From positions 1,842,001 through 1,906,000 of the forward strand of contig NZ_OY762905.1 of the NCBI RefSeq assembly GCF_963666525.1: a DNA stretch of 64,000 nucleotides. Reading direction: 5' to 3'. How positions within the stretch are numbered: the stretch's first letter is position 1; each line of letters starts with the position of its first letter. This document shows positions 44,384 through 53,204 of this stretch, in pieces. The notes below the pieces were generated by a model that saw only the letters and a list, made by a program, of their open reading frames with translations, searched no databases and was not told the DNA's origin. The position numbers were made by a program, and so were the translations under genes. This DNA is from an uncultured Cohaesibacter sp. (GTDB taxonomy: Bacteria > Pseudomonadota > Alphaproteobacteria > Rhizobiales > Cohaesibacteraceae).

Positions 44384-45655
44384 ATGCACTATTTCGATTA
44401 TGTCGACGGCGTCATGCATGCTGAAGGCGTTCCCCTCACGGAAATCGCCAAAGAGGTCGGCACCCCGTTTTATGTCTACTCCACGGCAACACTGGAACGT
44501 CACTACAAGGTGTTCTCCCAGGCATTCGGTGATGTCGATTCCCTGCTTTGCTACGCCATGAAGGCCAACTCCAATCAGGCGGTCCTCAAGGTTCTGGCTC
44601 GCTTGGGGGCTGGCGCCGACGTTGTCTCCGAAGGAGAAATGCGCCGAGCGCTGGCCGCTGGCATTCCGGCCTCGAAGATCCTTTTCTCCGGCGTTGGCAA
44701 GACCCGCCGCGAGCTGACCTTTGCTCTGGAACAGGATATTCTCTGCTTCAACGTTGAATCCGAACCGGAACTGGAGCATCTGAGCCGCATCGCCACCGAG
44801 CTCGGCAAGGAAGCGCGGATTTCCCTCCGGATCAACCCGGACGTCGACGCCAAGACCCACGCCAAGATCGCCACAGGCAAGTCGGAGAACAAATTCGGCA
44901 TTCCCTGGAAGCGGGCCCGCGAGGTCTACAAGCATGCCCAGAGTCTTCCGGGCATCAAGGTGACCGGCATCGACATGCATATCGGCAGCCAGATCACCCA
45001 TCTGGAGCCGTTCGACAAGGCCTTTGCCCGTCTTGAGGAGCTGGTCACGCAGTTGCGCGAAGACGGCATCGCCATCGACCATGTGGATCTGGGGGGCGGT
45101 CTGGGCATTCCCTACCAGACGACCCAAACCCCACCGCCGCTGCCGCGCGACTATGCCGAAATGGTCAAGAAGCATATCAAGAATCTCGACTGCAAGGTCT
45201 ATTACGAGCCCGGCCGCCTGATTGCTGGCAACGCCGGCGTGCTGGTAACCGAGGTCATCTATCGCAAGAAAGGCGAGGGCAAGACCTTCGTCATCGTTGA
45301 CGGAGCCATGAACGACCTCATCAGACCAACCCTCTATGAAGCCTGGCACGACGCCCTGCCAGTCCGGGAACCATCCTACGACACGCCGGTCTCCACCGTG
45401 GATATTGTCGGCCCGGTTTGTGAAACCGGCGATTTCCTGGCACAGGATCGTCCGTTGCCCAAAATGGACTCCGGCGACCTCATCGCCATCATGTCGGCAG
45501 GCGCCTACGGTGCCGTCCAGTCCTGCACATACAACAGCCGCCTGCTCGTGCCAGAGGTGTTGGTCAGTGGTGACAAATGGCAGGTGATCCGTGCCCGCAA
45601 GAGCTATGACGACCTGATCGCTCTGGACACCGTGCCCGACTGGCTTGCAGACTGA
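44384..45655 (+). CDS. lysA: Diaminopimelate decarboxylase
   Basis: A 423-residue PLP enzyme making L-lysine from meso-diaminopimelate. The PLP lysine lies in LLCYAMKANSNQAVLKVL (about residue 60), the glycine-rich phosphate loop in DLGGGLGIPYQ, the substrate Arg in YYEPGRLIAGNAG, and the active-site Cys in VGPVCETGDFLA with the following AYGAVQSCTYNSR. It is complete. A strong hairpin terminator follows 30 bases after the stop, ending the argH-lptM-lysA transcription unit. Confidence 0.97.
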   Translation: MHYFDYVDGVMHAEGVPLTEIAKEVGTPFYVYSTATLERHYKVFSQAFGDVDSLLCYAMKANSNQAVLKVLARLGAGADVVSEGEMRRALAAGIPASKILFSGVGKTRRELTFALEQDILCFNVESEPELEHLSRIATELGKEARISLRINPDVDAKTHAKIATGKSENKFGIPWKRAREVYKHAQSLPGIKVTGIDMHIGSQITHLEPFDKAFARLEELVTQLREDGIAIDHVDLGGGLGIPYQTTQTPPPLPRDYAEMVKKHIKNLDCKVYYEPGRLIAGNAGVLVTEVIYRKKGEGKTFVIVDGAMNDLIRPTLYEAWHDALPVREPSYDTPVSTVDIVGPVCETGDFLAQDRPLPKMDSGDLIAIMSAGAYGAVQSCTYNSRLLVPEVLVSGDKWQVIRARKSYDDLIALDTVPDWLAD

Positions 45656-45684
45656 TACGTCCGAAGCGACCACCGCACAAAAAC

Positions 45685-45711
45685 AAAGGGATGGCAATTG
45701 CCATCCCTTTT
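45685..45711. terminator. Perfect-palindrome terminator after lysA
   Basis: A perfect 26-base palindrome from AAAGGGATGGCA to its complement (45685-45710) followed by T. The A and T tracts on both sides make it bidirectional, serving lysA and the convergent response-regulator gene. Confidence 0.9.
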
Positions 45712-45740
45712 GCTTTGGTCATCTTGTCTGACGAACCGGC

Positions 45741-46151
45741 CTATCCATACATTGCGTGCGTCATCGACACAGGGCCGAGCGCAGCATCGCCAGACAGGGC
45801 TTCCCTGACTGCGCGGCGAATCTCGGCCAGCGAGAATGGCTTGGAAACAACATCGTGCACGATGGCAGCAAGGCCTTCACCGCGCTCGCGTTGATCAGCA
45901 TAACCGGTCATCATCAAAATAGTCATCTCGGGCCAGCTGCCCGCGGCCGACTTGGCCAGTTCTATCCCATCCATCTCTGGCATGCGGATATCAGTCAGGA
46001 GCAAATCAAAGGATCCTTTATGCTCGACCAGAAGGTCCAGCGCATCCGTACCGTCTTCGGCCGTTTTGACGTCATGTCCGTCCATCATCAATGCCCGTTG
46101 CACAAACATACGGACCCCGTCGTCATCTTCGGTCAGAAGAATTCGGGCCAT
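45741..46151 (-). CDS. cpdR: CpdR-like cell-cycle response regulator
   Basis: A 136-residue single receiver domain starting MARILLTEDDDGVRMFVQRA, with the acceptor Asp in LLLTDIRMPEMDGIEL, Thr in MMTGYADQRERGE and Lys in DVVSKPFSLAEI. The start and the GHDVKTAEDGTDAL segment are close to CpdR, which in Caulobacter and Sinorhizobium, when unphosphorylated, directs ClpXP-dependent proteolysis at the pole and is controlled by CckA-ChpT. The extra C-terminal tail (GPVSMTHAMYG) is longer than usual. Other single-domain regulators cannot be fully excluded. Confidence 0.75.
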   Translation of the reverse strand: MARILLTEDDDGVRMFVQRALMMDGHDVKTAEDGTDALDLLVEHKGSFDLLLTDIRMPEMDGIELAKSAAGSWPEMTILMMTGYADQRERGEGLAAIVHDVVSKPFSLAEIRRAVREALSGDAALGPVSMTHAMYG

Positions 46152-46370
46152 AACCCTACCCCCAAATACTCTTTTTAATCACACCAAGATCTTTTGCCGA
46201 TCTTGCAGCTCTCATTTGACAGCCAAAAGGTTTACCAAAAGCGAAAGCGGGCATGAAAATTGAGCAGGAAGGCAAATTTTCACATCAGTTTGATGACGAA
46301 ACAGGGCTCCCCAAAAAACGCCTGTGTTTTGTAGGGGACCATTAACTAGCTGAAATTTAAATATAAAATT

Positions 46371-46895
46371 TTATTCAAGATAGCCTACAAATGGCACCTC
46401 GCGATAGGAGTGCGCCTTGTCCATGCCATAGCCGACGACGAACTTGTCCGGGCACTCGAAGCCGACATATTCCGCCGCCAGATCAACCACCCGCTTACCC
46501 GGTTTATCGAGCAGAACGGCAATATCGGCGCGGTTTGCACCCCGCTCCTGCAACAGGCTCTTGGCATAGGCCAGCGTGCGTCCGGATTCAAGAATGTCGT
46601 CAACCAGCAGCACGTCGCGATCCTTGACGATCACCTCGATATCGCGCACCACCTTCACATTACCGGAGGACTTGGTGCCGGTGCCATAGCTCGACAGGGA
46701 CATGAATTCCACCTCAAGCGGCACACCGGCCCGATAGAGCGCCCGCAACAGATCTGCCGCGAAAACGAAACTCCCCTTCAAGACTGCAATGACGAGCAGA
46801 TTCTTGTAGCCCGCTTCAGCGATGGCGTTGGCCAGTTCCTGATTGCGGCTGGCGAGTGTCGCCTCGTCATAGAGGACTTCGATGGTATCAGTCAT
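46371..46895 (-). CDS. hpt: Hypoxanthine phosphoribosyltransferase
   Basis: A 174-residue purine salvage enzyme transferring phosphoribosyl from PRPP to hypoxanthine or guanine. The PRPP loop is VLLVDDILESGRTLAYA near residue 95; the N-terminal LASRNQELANAIAE helix, the flexible loop around SLSSYGTGTKSSGNVKV and the purine-side KFVVGYGMDKAHSYR with FVGYL at the end are all present. Complete. It lies 56 bases downstream of the zinc-ribbon gene on the same strand. Confidence 0.95.
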   Translation of the reverse strand: MTDTIEVLYDEATLASRNQELANAIAEAGYKNLLVIAVLKGSFVFAADLLRALYRAGVPLEVEFMSLSSYGTGTKSSGNVKVVRDIEVIVKDRDVLLVDDILESGRTLAYAKSLLQERGANRADIAVLLDKPGKRVVDLAAEYVGFECPDKFVVGYGMDKAHSYREVPFVGYLE

Positions 46896-46950
46896 GAATT
46901 TTCCGGCTTCCCTTCGGGTCGAAGGCGCTCAGCAGCCTTGCCCGGTCTGT

Positions 46951-48183
46951 CTATTCATTGAACACGCGAAGCTTGAGATATCTTGCCTGCGCTGGAGCAG
47001 CAACCGACGTCGTGATCTGCTTGCGTTCTCCCGGTCCGAGACCCACATGGTCCGGGCCGATGGTCCATGAATAAAGCGCCAGACGCTCCTTGCCAAGAAC
47101 GGAAAACTCCACAGACGGAAGAATCACAGGTTCAGTCCCCGAATTGACCAGTTCGGTTTCGATGGAGAGCACCGGCGAGCCCGCCTTCTGCTCGAGCCGG
47201 ACGTCAACCATGTCGATATCGACGCCGACCGTGTTCACGGTTGTCCCGAACAGGGAATAGAGCGATGCCATATCCGGTATGCGCTTGACCCAGTAATGCG
47301 GTGAGACGAACAGCCCGACGATGATCAGCAGGCTCGCGGCCAGCGCGCCACCACCGATTATCCATTCCTTGTTGAGAGAGCCTTGCCGTGGCCCGCGACT
47401 ACCCTTCTTCGCGCCAGAACGCTTGCGGCGCAGTCTGCGGCGGGCACTCGTCTCGATGTCGGAACTCCGAGCGGTCTGCTTCTGCGCTTCAAAGGCAGCG
47501 GCATCGAGGAGGTCCACAACCGGCGGCTTGAAATCTTCTCCGCCATCGCCCTTGACGACGAAGGGGCTGGAGGCGTTGCCCTTTGTGCTATCGGGTTCCG
47601 TGTCGCCGACGTCTGAACCTGACGCATCTTCTGGTGCATCGGCCTTTTTGTCGGACTTCGGAGAAGGCGCATCGAACAGGGCATTGATGTCATCCTGGCT
47701 CTGTTCCTTGCCAGCACTGGACGGGCTGTCGAACAGCGCGTCGATGTCGTCTTGGCTCTGTTCCTTGCCACCACCGGAAGGGCTGTCGAACAGCGCGTCG
47801 ATGTCATCCTGGCTCTGTTCCTTGCCACCACCGGAAGGGCTGTCGAACAGCGCGTCGATGTCGTCCTGACTCTGCTCCTTGCCACCGCCGGAAGGGCTGT
47901 CGAACAGCGCGTCGATGTCATCCTGGCTCTGCTCCTTGCCACCGCCGGAAGGGCTGTCGAACAGCGCGTCGATGTCATCCTGACTCTGTTCCTTGCCACC
48001 CTCCAGTTTCGATTCCGCCTTTGCTGCTGCAGGAGCGGGTTTCGGCTCCGGTTTTGGTTCGGGCTGGGGCTCGGCGTGCCAGGTCTTGCCGCAACTGGAG
48101 CAGCGTACAGATCGCCCCTCGGTGCCGATATAATCATCAGGGACCTGATAGCTTGTCGCACAATTTGGGCAGGTTATCTTCAT
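46951..48183 (-). CDS. Zinc-ribbon membrane protein (DUF3426) with six tandem SQDDIDALF repeats
   Basis: A 410-residue protein. Residues 5-31 form an MJ0042-type zinc ribbon (C5, C8, C28, C31 in CPNC...CSSC). A Pro-Lys-Glu linker leads to six tandem repeats of 19 residues (about 64-176), each KEQSQDDIDALFDSPSGGG with minor changes in the last copy. An acidic stretch and a basic RRRLRRKRSGAKKGS segment precede a single membrane helix (about 273-293), and the rest is a DUF3426 domain outside the membrane. The repeat core SQDDIDALF looks like the CheY-binding N-terminus of FliM. The repeats are near-identical at DNA level with a 57-base period. ATG 48183 starts the zinc ribbon; the gene is divergent from ftsEX. 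Confidence 0.88.
   Translation of the reverse strand: MKITCPNCATSYQVPDDYIGTEGRSVRCSSCGKTWHAEPQPEPKPEPKPAPAAAKAESKLEGGKEQSQDDIDALFDSPSGGGKEQSQDDIDALFDSPSGGGKEQSQDDIDALFDSPSGGGKEQSQDDIDALFDSPSGGGKEQSQDDIDALFDSPSSAGKEQSQDDINALFDAPSPKSDKKADAPEDASGSDVGDTEPDSTKGNASSPFVVKGDGGEDFKPPVVDLLDAAAFEAQKQTARSSDIETSARRRLRRKRSGAKKGSRGPRQGSLNKEWIIGGGALAASLLIIVGLFVSPHYWVKRIPDMASLYSLFGTTVNTVGVDIDMVDVRLEQKAGSPVLSIETELVNSGTEPVILPSVEFSVLGKERLALYSWTIGPDHVGLGPGERKQITTSVAAPAQARYLKLRVFNE
47660..48003 (-). repeat. 57-bp tandem repeat, six copies, coding
   Basis: The CTGTTCCTTGCC / CTGCTCCTTGCC string on the plus strand recurs at 47701, 47758, 47815, 47872, 47929 and 47986, exactly 57 bases apart. Copies differ at few, mostly synonymous positions except the last unit. 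The repeat stays in frame and encodes the SQDDIDALF array. Copy number could vary between strains. Confidence 0.95.
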
Positions 48184-48420
48184 CGGCGCTTCATTGCTGC
48201 AAAAGAATGCTATAAAAGGGGACCCCGCGAAGACATGCGTCACGCGCAGCCAGGCACCGGGCCGGGCATTGAAAGTCATCGAATCATCCACAACATAGGA
48301 TATCAGCCATTAAGGCTTTGCCAAGCCCCGCTCAAAGATCAATCATACTGTTCATAAATCGGGTGAATCGGGGCGCCAAATCGGGCAAGCTGCACATGAA
48401 CGACCGGAAGGAAAATACCA

Positions 48421-49080
48421 TTGATTCGCTTTGAGAATGTTGGTCTGCGTTACGGAATGGGGCAGGAAGTGTTGCGCGATGTGTCTTTTCACATCCCGCC
48501 AAACTCTTTCCAGTTTCTCTCCGGCCCGTCGGGGGCAGGCAAGACTTCTCTGCTCAAGCTGATGTTTCTTTCGCTCAAGCCGAACCGCGGTCTGATCAAG
48601 GTGTTTGGCAAGGATACCGCCCGGCTCGACCATGATGAACTGTCCCGACTGCGCCGGCAGATCGGCTTTGTCTTTCAGGAATTTCGCCTGCTCAACCATC
48701 TGACAACCTTCGAGAATGTAGCGTTGCCACTGCGGGTCAAGGGCCTGTCGGAACAGAACTACCGCACAGACGTTGCCGAACTGCTGCAATGGGTCGGCCT
48801 TGGGCATCGTATGCATGTCTATCCTCCTGTCATGTCCGGCGGGGAGAAGCAACGTGCGGCCATTGCCCGTGCCCTGATATCGCGCCCCAAGCTGTTGCTG
48901 GCGGACGAACCGACCGGTAACGTCGACCCGATTCTTGCCCGTCGCCTGCTGCGTCTGTTCGTCGAATTGCACAGATCCGGCACATCCATCGTCATTGCCA
49001 CCCACGATACCGGCCTGATGGATCAGATCGAGGCTCGCCGCATCGTGTTGAACGATGGCGCCCTCTATATTTACGACTAG
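48421..49080 (+). CDS. ftsE: Cell division ATP-binding protein FtsE
   Basis: A 219-residue ABC ATPase that with FtsX controls cell-wall hydrolases at the division site. Walker A GPSGAGKTSLLKL, Q-loop FVFQEFRLLNHLT, signature MSGGEKQRAAIARAL, Walker B LLLADEPTGNVDP and switch His ATHDTGLMD. The start is a TTG at 48421 with GGAAGG seven bases upstream; no ATG is available near the N-terminus. ftsX begins 14 bases after its stop. Confidence 0.95.
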   Translation: MIRFENVGLRYGMGQEVLRDVSFHIPPNSFQFLSGPSGAGKTSLLKLMFLSLKPNRGLIKVFGKDTARLDHDELSRLRRQIGFVFQEFRLLNHLTTFENVALPLRVKGLSEQNYRTDVAELLQWVGLGHRMHVYPPVMSGGEKQRAAIARALISRPKLLLADEPTGNVDPILARRLLRLFVELHRSGTSIVIATHDTGLMDQIEARRIVLNDGALYIYD

Positions 49081-49093
49081 GGAGGAGAAGATC

Positions 49094-50314
49094 ATGGCCA
49101 GACATCCGACAGACCGCGATGGAAGCAATGGCACCCATGCTCCGATGCCTTCCGGCATGCCTCGCATTGGGCCCAATCTCTCCCCCGTCGGCAAGGAGCC
49201 CTTCGAGCCGCAACAGGACACTGGAAACAGGGATTCCGGCCCCGATTTTGCCTCCATGGCTTCAGCCATGCCCCATCACGGGCCAGAGAGCGCGAATGAT
49301 GGCCCCCGGCCAGTGAGACCGGACAACGCGCCGGGCAAGAAGAAAAAGTTGCGGTCCCGCCGGTTCCAGAAACTGAAACCGCCTCGCCGCCTGACCCCGC
49401 AATTCAGCTTTTCCGACAAGAAGCCCGGCCCGATCGTGCCCAAGGGCACCATCGCCGGTCATGCCCTTGTGCTGGTGATCGCTATCATGAGCTTTCTTGC
49501 CGCCCTGACCGTGGCTGCCGTTTCGATCATTTCCGATGCCACGCGCGACTGGCAATCGGACATCAGCCGCGGCGCGACCATCCAGATCCGCCAGATCGAA
49601 GGTGTCGACATGGAGGGAGAACTGGCAAAGGCCATCGGCATAGCCCGCCAGACCAGCGGCATTTCCAGCGCCACCGCTCTCACCTCCAGCGAATCCAACG
49701 CACTGCTCGAACCGTGGCTTGGCCTCGACATCACCTTTGACGACCTGCCGGTGCCCCGTCTCATCGAACTGACCATCGACGATCCGTCCAATGTCGATTT
49801 CGGCAGTCTCAGCAAGGCGTTGCAGGAGCAGGTGCCCGGCGCCATCCTCGACAACCACCGCTTCTGGGTGGAACGGCTGAGATCGATGGCCGAGACGGCG
49901 ATCTTCATCGGCTTCACCATCATGCTGCTGGTGATCACGGCGACGGTCCTGACGGTCGTCTTTGCAACCCGGTCGGCGATGGCGGGCAACAAGGAAACCA
50001 TCGAGGTGCTGCATTTTGTCGGCGCCAGCAACAAGTTCATCGCCGGAGAGTTCCAGCGCAAATTCTTCACGCTCGGCTTTCAGGGTGCCCTCGCCGGAGG
50101 TGGCGTGGCGGTGATCTCCTTCCTCATCATCCAGCTGTTGCTGCGGGCGCAGGAAGGATCGGCCGCGCTGGACCAGATGCAGGCCCTGCTCGGTGTCGTG
50201 CAACTGGGCACCACCGCCTACCTTGGCACCTTCGCCCTTATCGTGCTGATTGCCGTATTCACCGCAATCACGACACGATTGACCGTTATGAATACGTTGA
50301 AAAAGCTGTCGTGA
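49094..50314 (+). CDS. ftsX: Cell division protein FtsX
   Basis: A 406-residue inner-membrane partner of FtsE. It has four membrane helices (about 121-142, 267-290, 326-346 and 370-392) with a large periplasmic loop between the first two, as in the family, and the cytoplasmic GASNKFIAGEFQRKFFTLG segment that contacts FtsE. The first 120 residues form an unusually long, proline-rich and basic cytoplasmic tail, which is common in Rhizobiales. GGAGGAGAAG lies just before the ATG at 49094. It is coupled to the next gene by a GTGA overlap. Confidence 0.93.
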   Translation: MARHPTDRDGSNGTHAPMPSGMPRIGPNLSPVGKEPFEPQQDTGNRDSGPDFASMASAMPHHGPESANDGPRPVRPDNAPGKKKKLRSRRFQKLKPPRRLTPQFSFSDKKPGPIVPKGTIAGHALVLVIAIMSFLAALTVAAVSIISDATRDWQSDISRGATIQIRQIEGVDMEGELAKAIGIARQTSGISSATALTSSESNALLEPWLGLDITFDDLPVPRLIELTIDDPSNVDFGSLSKALQEQVPGAILDNHRFWVERLRSMAETAIFIGFTIMLLVITATVLTVVFATRSAMAGNKETIEVLHFVGASNKFIAGEFQRKFFTLGFQGALAGGGVAVISFLIIQLLLRAQEGSAALDQMQALLGVVQLGTTAYLGTFALIVLIAVFTAITTRLTVMNTLKKLS

Positions 50315-51051
50315 GAGCAATTTGCCTCGACAGCGGGCGCCCGAATGTCGATAAGACCAATAAACAGAAACCGTGCGGACCCGGAATGCCTCTTCGTAAC
50401 ACCACCCCAGGCTCAGCTCTCGGAAGAGTGCTGTTTGCTGTGGTCCTTGTGACCCTTCTGGGCCTGTGTATGCTGATGGCAGGCTGGGCCTTCTTCGTCG
50501 GCTATTCCCTGACCGCCCACGAGACCACACCGCGCGATGCCGATGCCATCGTGGTGGTTACGGGCGGAGCTGGTCGGCTGGAACGGGCCATCGAGCTGCT
50601 CAAGGCGGGCAAGGGGCACAAGCTGCTGATCTCCGGCGTCCATTACAGGAACACCGACCGGACGATGTTCTCCCGATTCGATCTGCCAGACGAAGTCATC
50701 AATTGCTGCGTCGATCTCGACCGGGAAGCTCTCAACACCGTTGCCAACGCCACACAGACAGCCCTGTGGGCAAGGGAAAACGCCTTCAAGAGCCTGATCA
50801 TCGTCACCAGTGCCTATCACATGCCCCGCACTCTTCTTGAAATGCGCAGGGCGGCCCCCGAGGTGGATTTCCAGAGCGATCTGGTCGCCGGACCGACAGA
50901 CAAGCCTTTGCTCTCGCGCCTGTCCAATCTGGACACGTTGCATCTGTTGACCAAGGAATATTTCAAGCTGCTCGCCTCGGTACTGCATGGCACCACGGAA
51001 CGCCTCCTAAGCCACCGTCGCGCCCCCGCCCCCACAGGACCGGAAACATGA
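50311..51051 (+). CDS. YdcF family (DUF218) protein
   Basis: A 246-residue protein with one N-terminal membrane helix (about 40-65) and a DUF218 domain: DADAIVVVTGGAGRLERAIELL, HKLLISGVH, ANATQTALWARENAF and VTSAYHMPRTLLEMRR are typical segments. Relatives such as SanA and ElyC act in cell-envelope integrity. The GTG start overlaps the ftsX stop by four bases (GTGA), so translation is coupled and the protein may act with FtsEX. Confidence 0.88.
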   Translation: MRAICLDSGRPNVDKTNKQKPCGPGMPLRNTTPGSALGRVLFAVVLVTLLGLCMLMAGWAFFVGYSLTAHETTPRDADAIVVVTGGAGRLERAIELLKAGKGHKLLISGVHYRNTDRTMFSRFDLPDEVINCCVDLDREALNTVANATQTALWARENAFKSLIIVTSAYHMPRTLLEMRRAAPEVDFQSDLVAGPTDKPLLSRLSNLDTLHLLTKEYFKLLASVLHGTTERLLSHRRAPAPTGPET

Positions 51052-51272
51052 TGCCGCACGGGGCACTCTAGCCGAAGGTGCATCTTCCTGCTCTCACCCG
51101 CGCCAATCATGCTACTGGACAGTGCCGGGGAATTCATTGATAAAAGACACAGAATGGCCCGCCCTTGCGAAATCCCGCAGGGCGCGCATGTGACTGATGG
51201 CAACTGCGTGCCAACCGATCCTGGCAACAGGCAAGACCGGCCCGGCACACCGAGACGCGAAACAAGACCAAG

Positions 51273-52034
51273 ATGCTGATTATCCGCTCCATGCTCTTCA
51301 ACATCGCCTTCTATCTGGCGACGGCACTCATGCTGATCATTTCCATCGCCACCTATCCGTTGCCCCGTCGCTATCTCGTCCGGCTCGCCGGTATCTGGGC
51401 TCATGTCTGCGCCAGGCTGTTCACCGTGATCGTCGGCGGAAGCTATGAAGTCCGAGGACTGGAACTGCTACCGAAGGGACAGAGCATCATCCTTGCTGCC
51501 AAGCATATGAGCGCGTTTGAAACCTTTGCCCTCGTACCACTGGTAGACGACCCGCTGTTCATCCTGAAGCGCGAGCTGCTGCGCTATCCTTTGTTTGGCT
51601 GGGCCCTTCTGAAGACCGACATGATTCCCATTGACCGCAGCGCCGGGCTCAAGGCCCTGCGTGGCATGCTCAAGGAAGCCCGCAAGAAGATGACCAACAA
51701 CAGCCGCCAGCTGATCATCTTTCCTGAAGGCACCCGAAGACGTCCCGATACGGAGCCGGCCTACAAATTCGGCATCAGCCACATCTACCACGCCCTCAAG
51801 GTGCCCTGCTATCCGGTGGCGCTCAACACCGGTCTGTTCTGGCCCAAGGGCAGCGTGATTCGCCGTTCTGGCAAGATCATCATCGAGATTCTGCCACCAA
51901 TTGAGCCTGGAATGGAAATGCGGGCGTTTTTCGAACAACTTAGTGAAACGATCGAATCCAATTCAAATCGGCTGATTTCCGAAGCACGCGCTGCCAGCGA
52001 CACGCTCCCTCCCCCGGCAGATATCAAGATCTAG
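51273..52034 (+). CDS. plsC: 1-acyl-sn-glycerol-3-phosphate acyltransferase
   Basis: A 253-residue lysophosphatidic acid acyltransferase of phospholipid synthesis. An N-terminal membrane helix is followed by the catalytic block in LAAKHMSAFETF (His with Glu five residues on, the KHxSxxET form common in alphaproteobacteria), ALLKTDMIPIDRSAG, the phosphate-binding IIFPEGTRRRPD and a CYPVALNTG motif. It closes the ftsEX-ydcF-plsC run, 220 bases after ydcF. Confidence 0.9.
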   Translation: MLIIRSMLFNIAFYLATALMLIISIATYPLPRRYLVRLAGIWAHVCARLFTVIVGGSYEVRGLELLPKGQSIILAAKHMSAFETFALVPLVDDPLFILKRELLRYPLFGWALLKTDMIPIDRSAGLKALRGMLKEARKKMTNNSRQLIIFPEGTRRRPDTEPAYKFGISHIYHALKVPCYPVALNTGLFWPKGSVIRRSGKIIIEILPPIEPGMEMRAFFEQLSETIESNSNRLISEARAASDTLPPPADIKI

Positions 52035-52154
52035 ATTCTAAATATTGTATTTTCCAAGAATCGCACTACATAATGTGGTTAAGGAACAAGTTGCATTTCG
52101 AATGAAAATGTTCTAGTTTTGTTCCTATCAAGACTCGACAATTGGGGAATGGCA

Positions 52155-52517
52155 ATGCCACTGGGCGCCTTTGGAAAATTTGCTGACGACAGCCTGCGCA
52201 ACCGCTTCTGCTACTGGCAGAGCGAGAGCGGCGCTCGCTATATTTTCAGTCAGATTGCGCCAGACGACATCTCCAGCTTCGAGCAGTGCATCCTGCTTCT
52301 GGCAACGGAAACCAATGGCGACACACCGACCCAGCTTAAATGGATCGGCGAAATCTCTGATCTGTCTCCCAATGCCTTCAAGGATATCGCCCCTGCCGAG
52401 ATCGAGAAACTCACGGTCTATGTGCATCTGCTGGCTGGCAGCAAGCGGGAGCGGCAACAGGTCATCGCAGACCTGTCGCGGGATGCGGGCAGGGAAACCT
52501 GTCTTCTGAGAGCCTGA
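52155..52517 (+). CDS. Hypothetical protein
   Basis: A 120-residue protein I do not recognise. It has mixed helices and strands, no signal or membrane segment, and starts MPLGAFGKFADDSLRNRFCY; the middle is acidic (ISDLSPNAFKDIAPAEIEKL) and the end basic. GGGG lies 8-9 bases before the ATG at 52155; an ATG two codons earlier is also possible. It stands alone in an otherwise AT-rich stretch after plsC and converges with chaC. Confidence 0.6.
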   Translation: MPLGAFGKFADDSLRNRFCYWQSESGARYIFSQIAPDDISSFEQCILLLATETNGDTPTQLKWIGEISDLSPNAFKDIAPAEIEKLTVYVHLLAGSKRERQQVIADLSRDAGRETCLLRA

Positions 52518-52586
52518 GCCTTACTCACCATTACACGCCCGTCTCTGAAGTGTCACACACCAACGGGTGTAGGCGCGGCCGGACCA

Positions 52587-53126
52587 TCAGCCCCGCCGCA
52601 ATCGATCTGCCAGATCGAACAGTGCCCTGTCTTCGATATGAATGTCGCGCAGGTGGTCTACCGTGTTGAGAACATAGTCGATATTGGGTCCCGCCTGACC
52701 ATGGCCTTGCGAAACGATGCGCACCTGTTCCTCGATGGAAAGCTTGCCTGCATATTGCCGATGCGCCGTATCGGCAACATAGGTGACGGCTTCGACCGTC
52801 CGCGACTGGCCATCTGCCATCACCGAAGCGATGACAACCGGCACGAATTCCTCCAGATAAACCGAAGTTACCTGCTCGCGTTCGCGCAAATAGGCGATCA
52901 CCGCATCGCGCTGTTCGGCGGCGACCCGGAACACCATGCCCTGACAGTGCCCGCCTTCGCTCAGCCCCATCACCAGCCCTGGCCTCTCCGGCGTCCCCCG
53001 GTGGACATGGGAATAGACACACAGGGCGCGATGATAGCCATCTAGGGTTCCGATATAGGATTCCTCGAAGTCGAACCCCGGGCGCCACATCAGTGACCCA
53101 TATCCAAAGACCCACAGATCCCGCAT
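52587..53126 (-). CDS. chaC: Glutathione-specific gamma-glutamylcyclotransferase (ChaC family)
   Basis: A 179-residue enzyme splitting glutathione into 5-oxoproline and Cys-Gly. The start MRDLWVFGYGSLMWRPGF contains the family's VFGYGSL phosphate-like binding loop; the catalytic Glu lies in YLREREQVTSVYLEEF, and the C-terminal part carries GPNIDYVLNTVDHLRD. The ATG at 53126 has GGAGG at a good distance; the frame is open to 53660, but that part is antisense to the next gene. It is divergent from a DUF2125 gene. Confidence 0.92.
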   Translation of the reverse strand: MRDLWVFGYGSLMWRPGFDFEESYIGTLDGYHRALCVYSHVHRGTPERPGLVMGLSEGGHCQGMVFRVAAEQRDAVIAYLREREQVTSVYLEEFVPVVIASVMADGQSRTVEAVTYVADTAHRQYAGKLSIEEQVRIVSQGHGQAGPNIDYVLNTVDHLRDIHIEDRALFDLADRLRRG

Positions 53127-53204
53127 CCGGTTTGCCTCCATCCTATTGTCCAAAACGCATAAAAGGCGCATCAGTGGTTTCAAACGCCATGATTGCGCCA
53201 TAAG

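Noticed and set aside
47660-48003. Repeat array as a CRISPR
   Set aside because: Units are contiguous with no spacers, stay in frame and encode protein.
51480-51550. PlsC with Glu instead of Asp in the HxxxxD motif
   Set aside because: The KHxSxxET form is common in alphaproteobacterial acyltransferases and is not an active-site loss.
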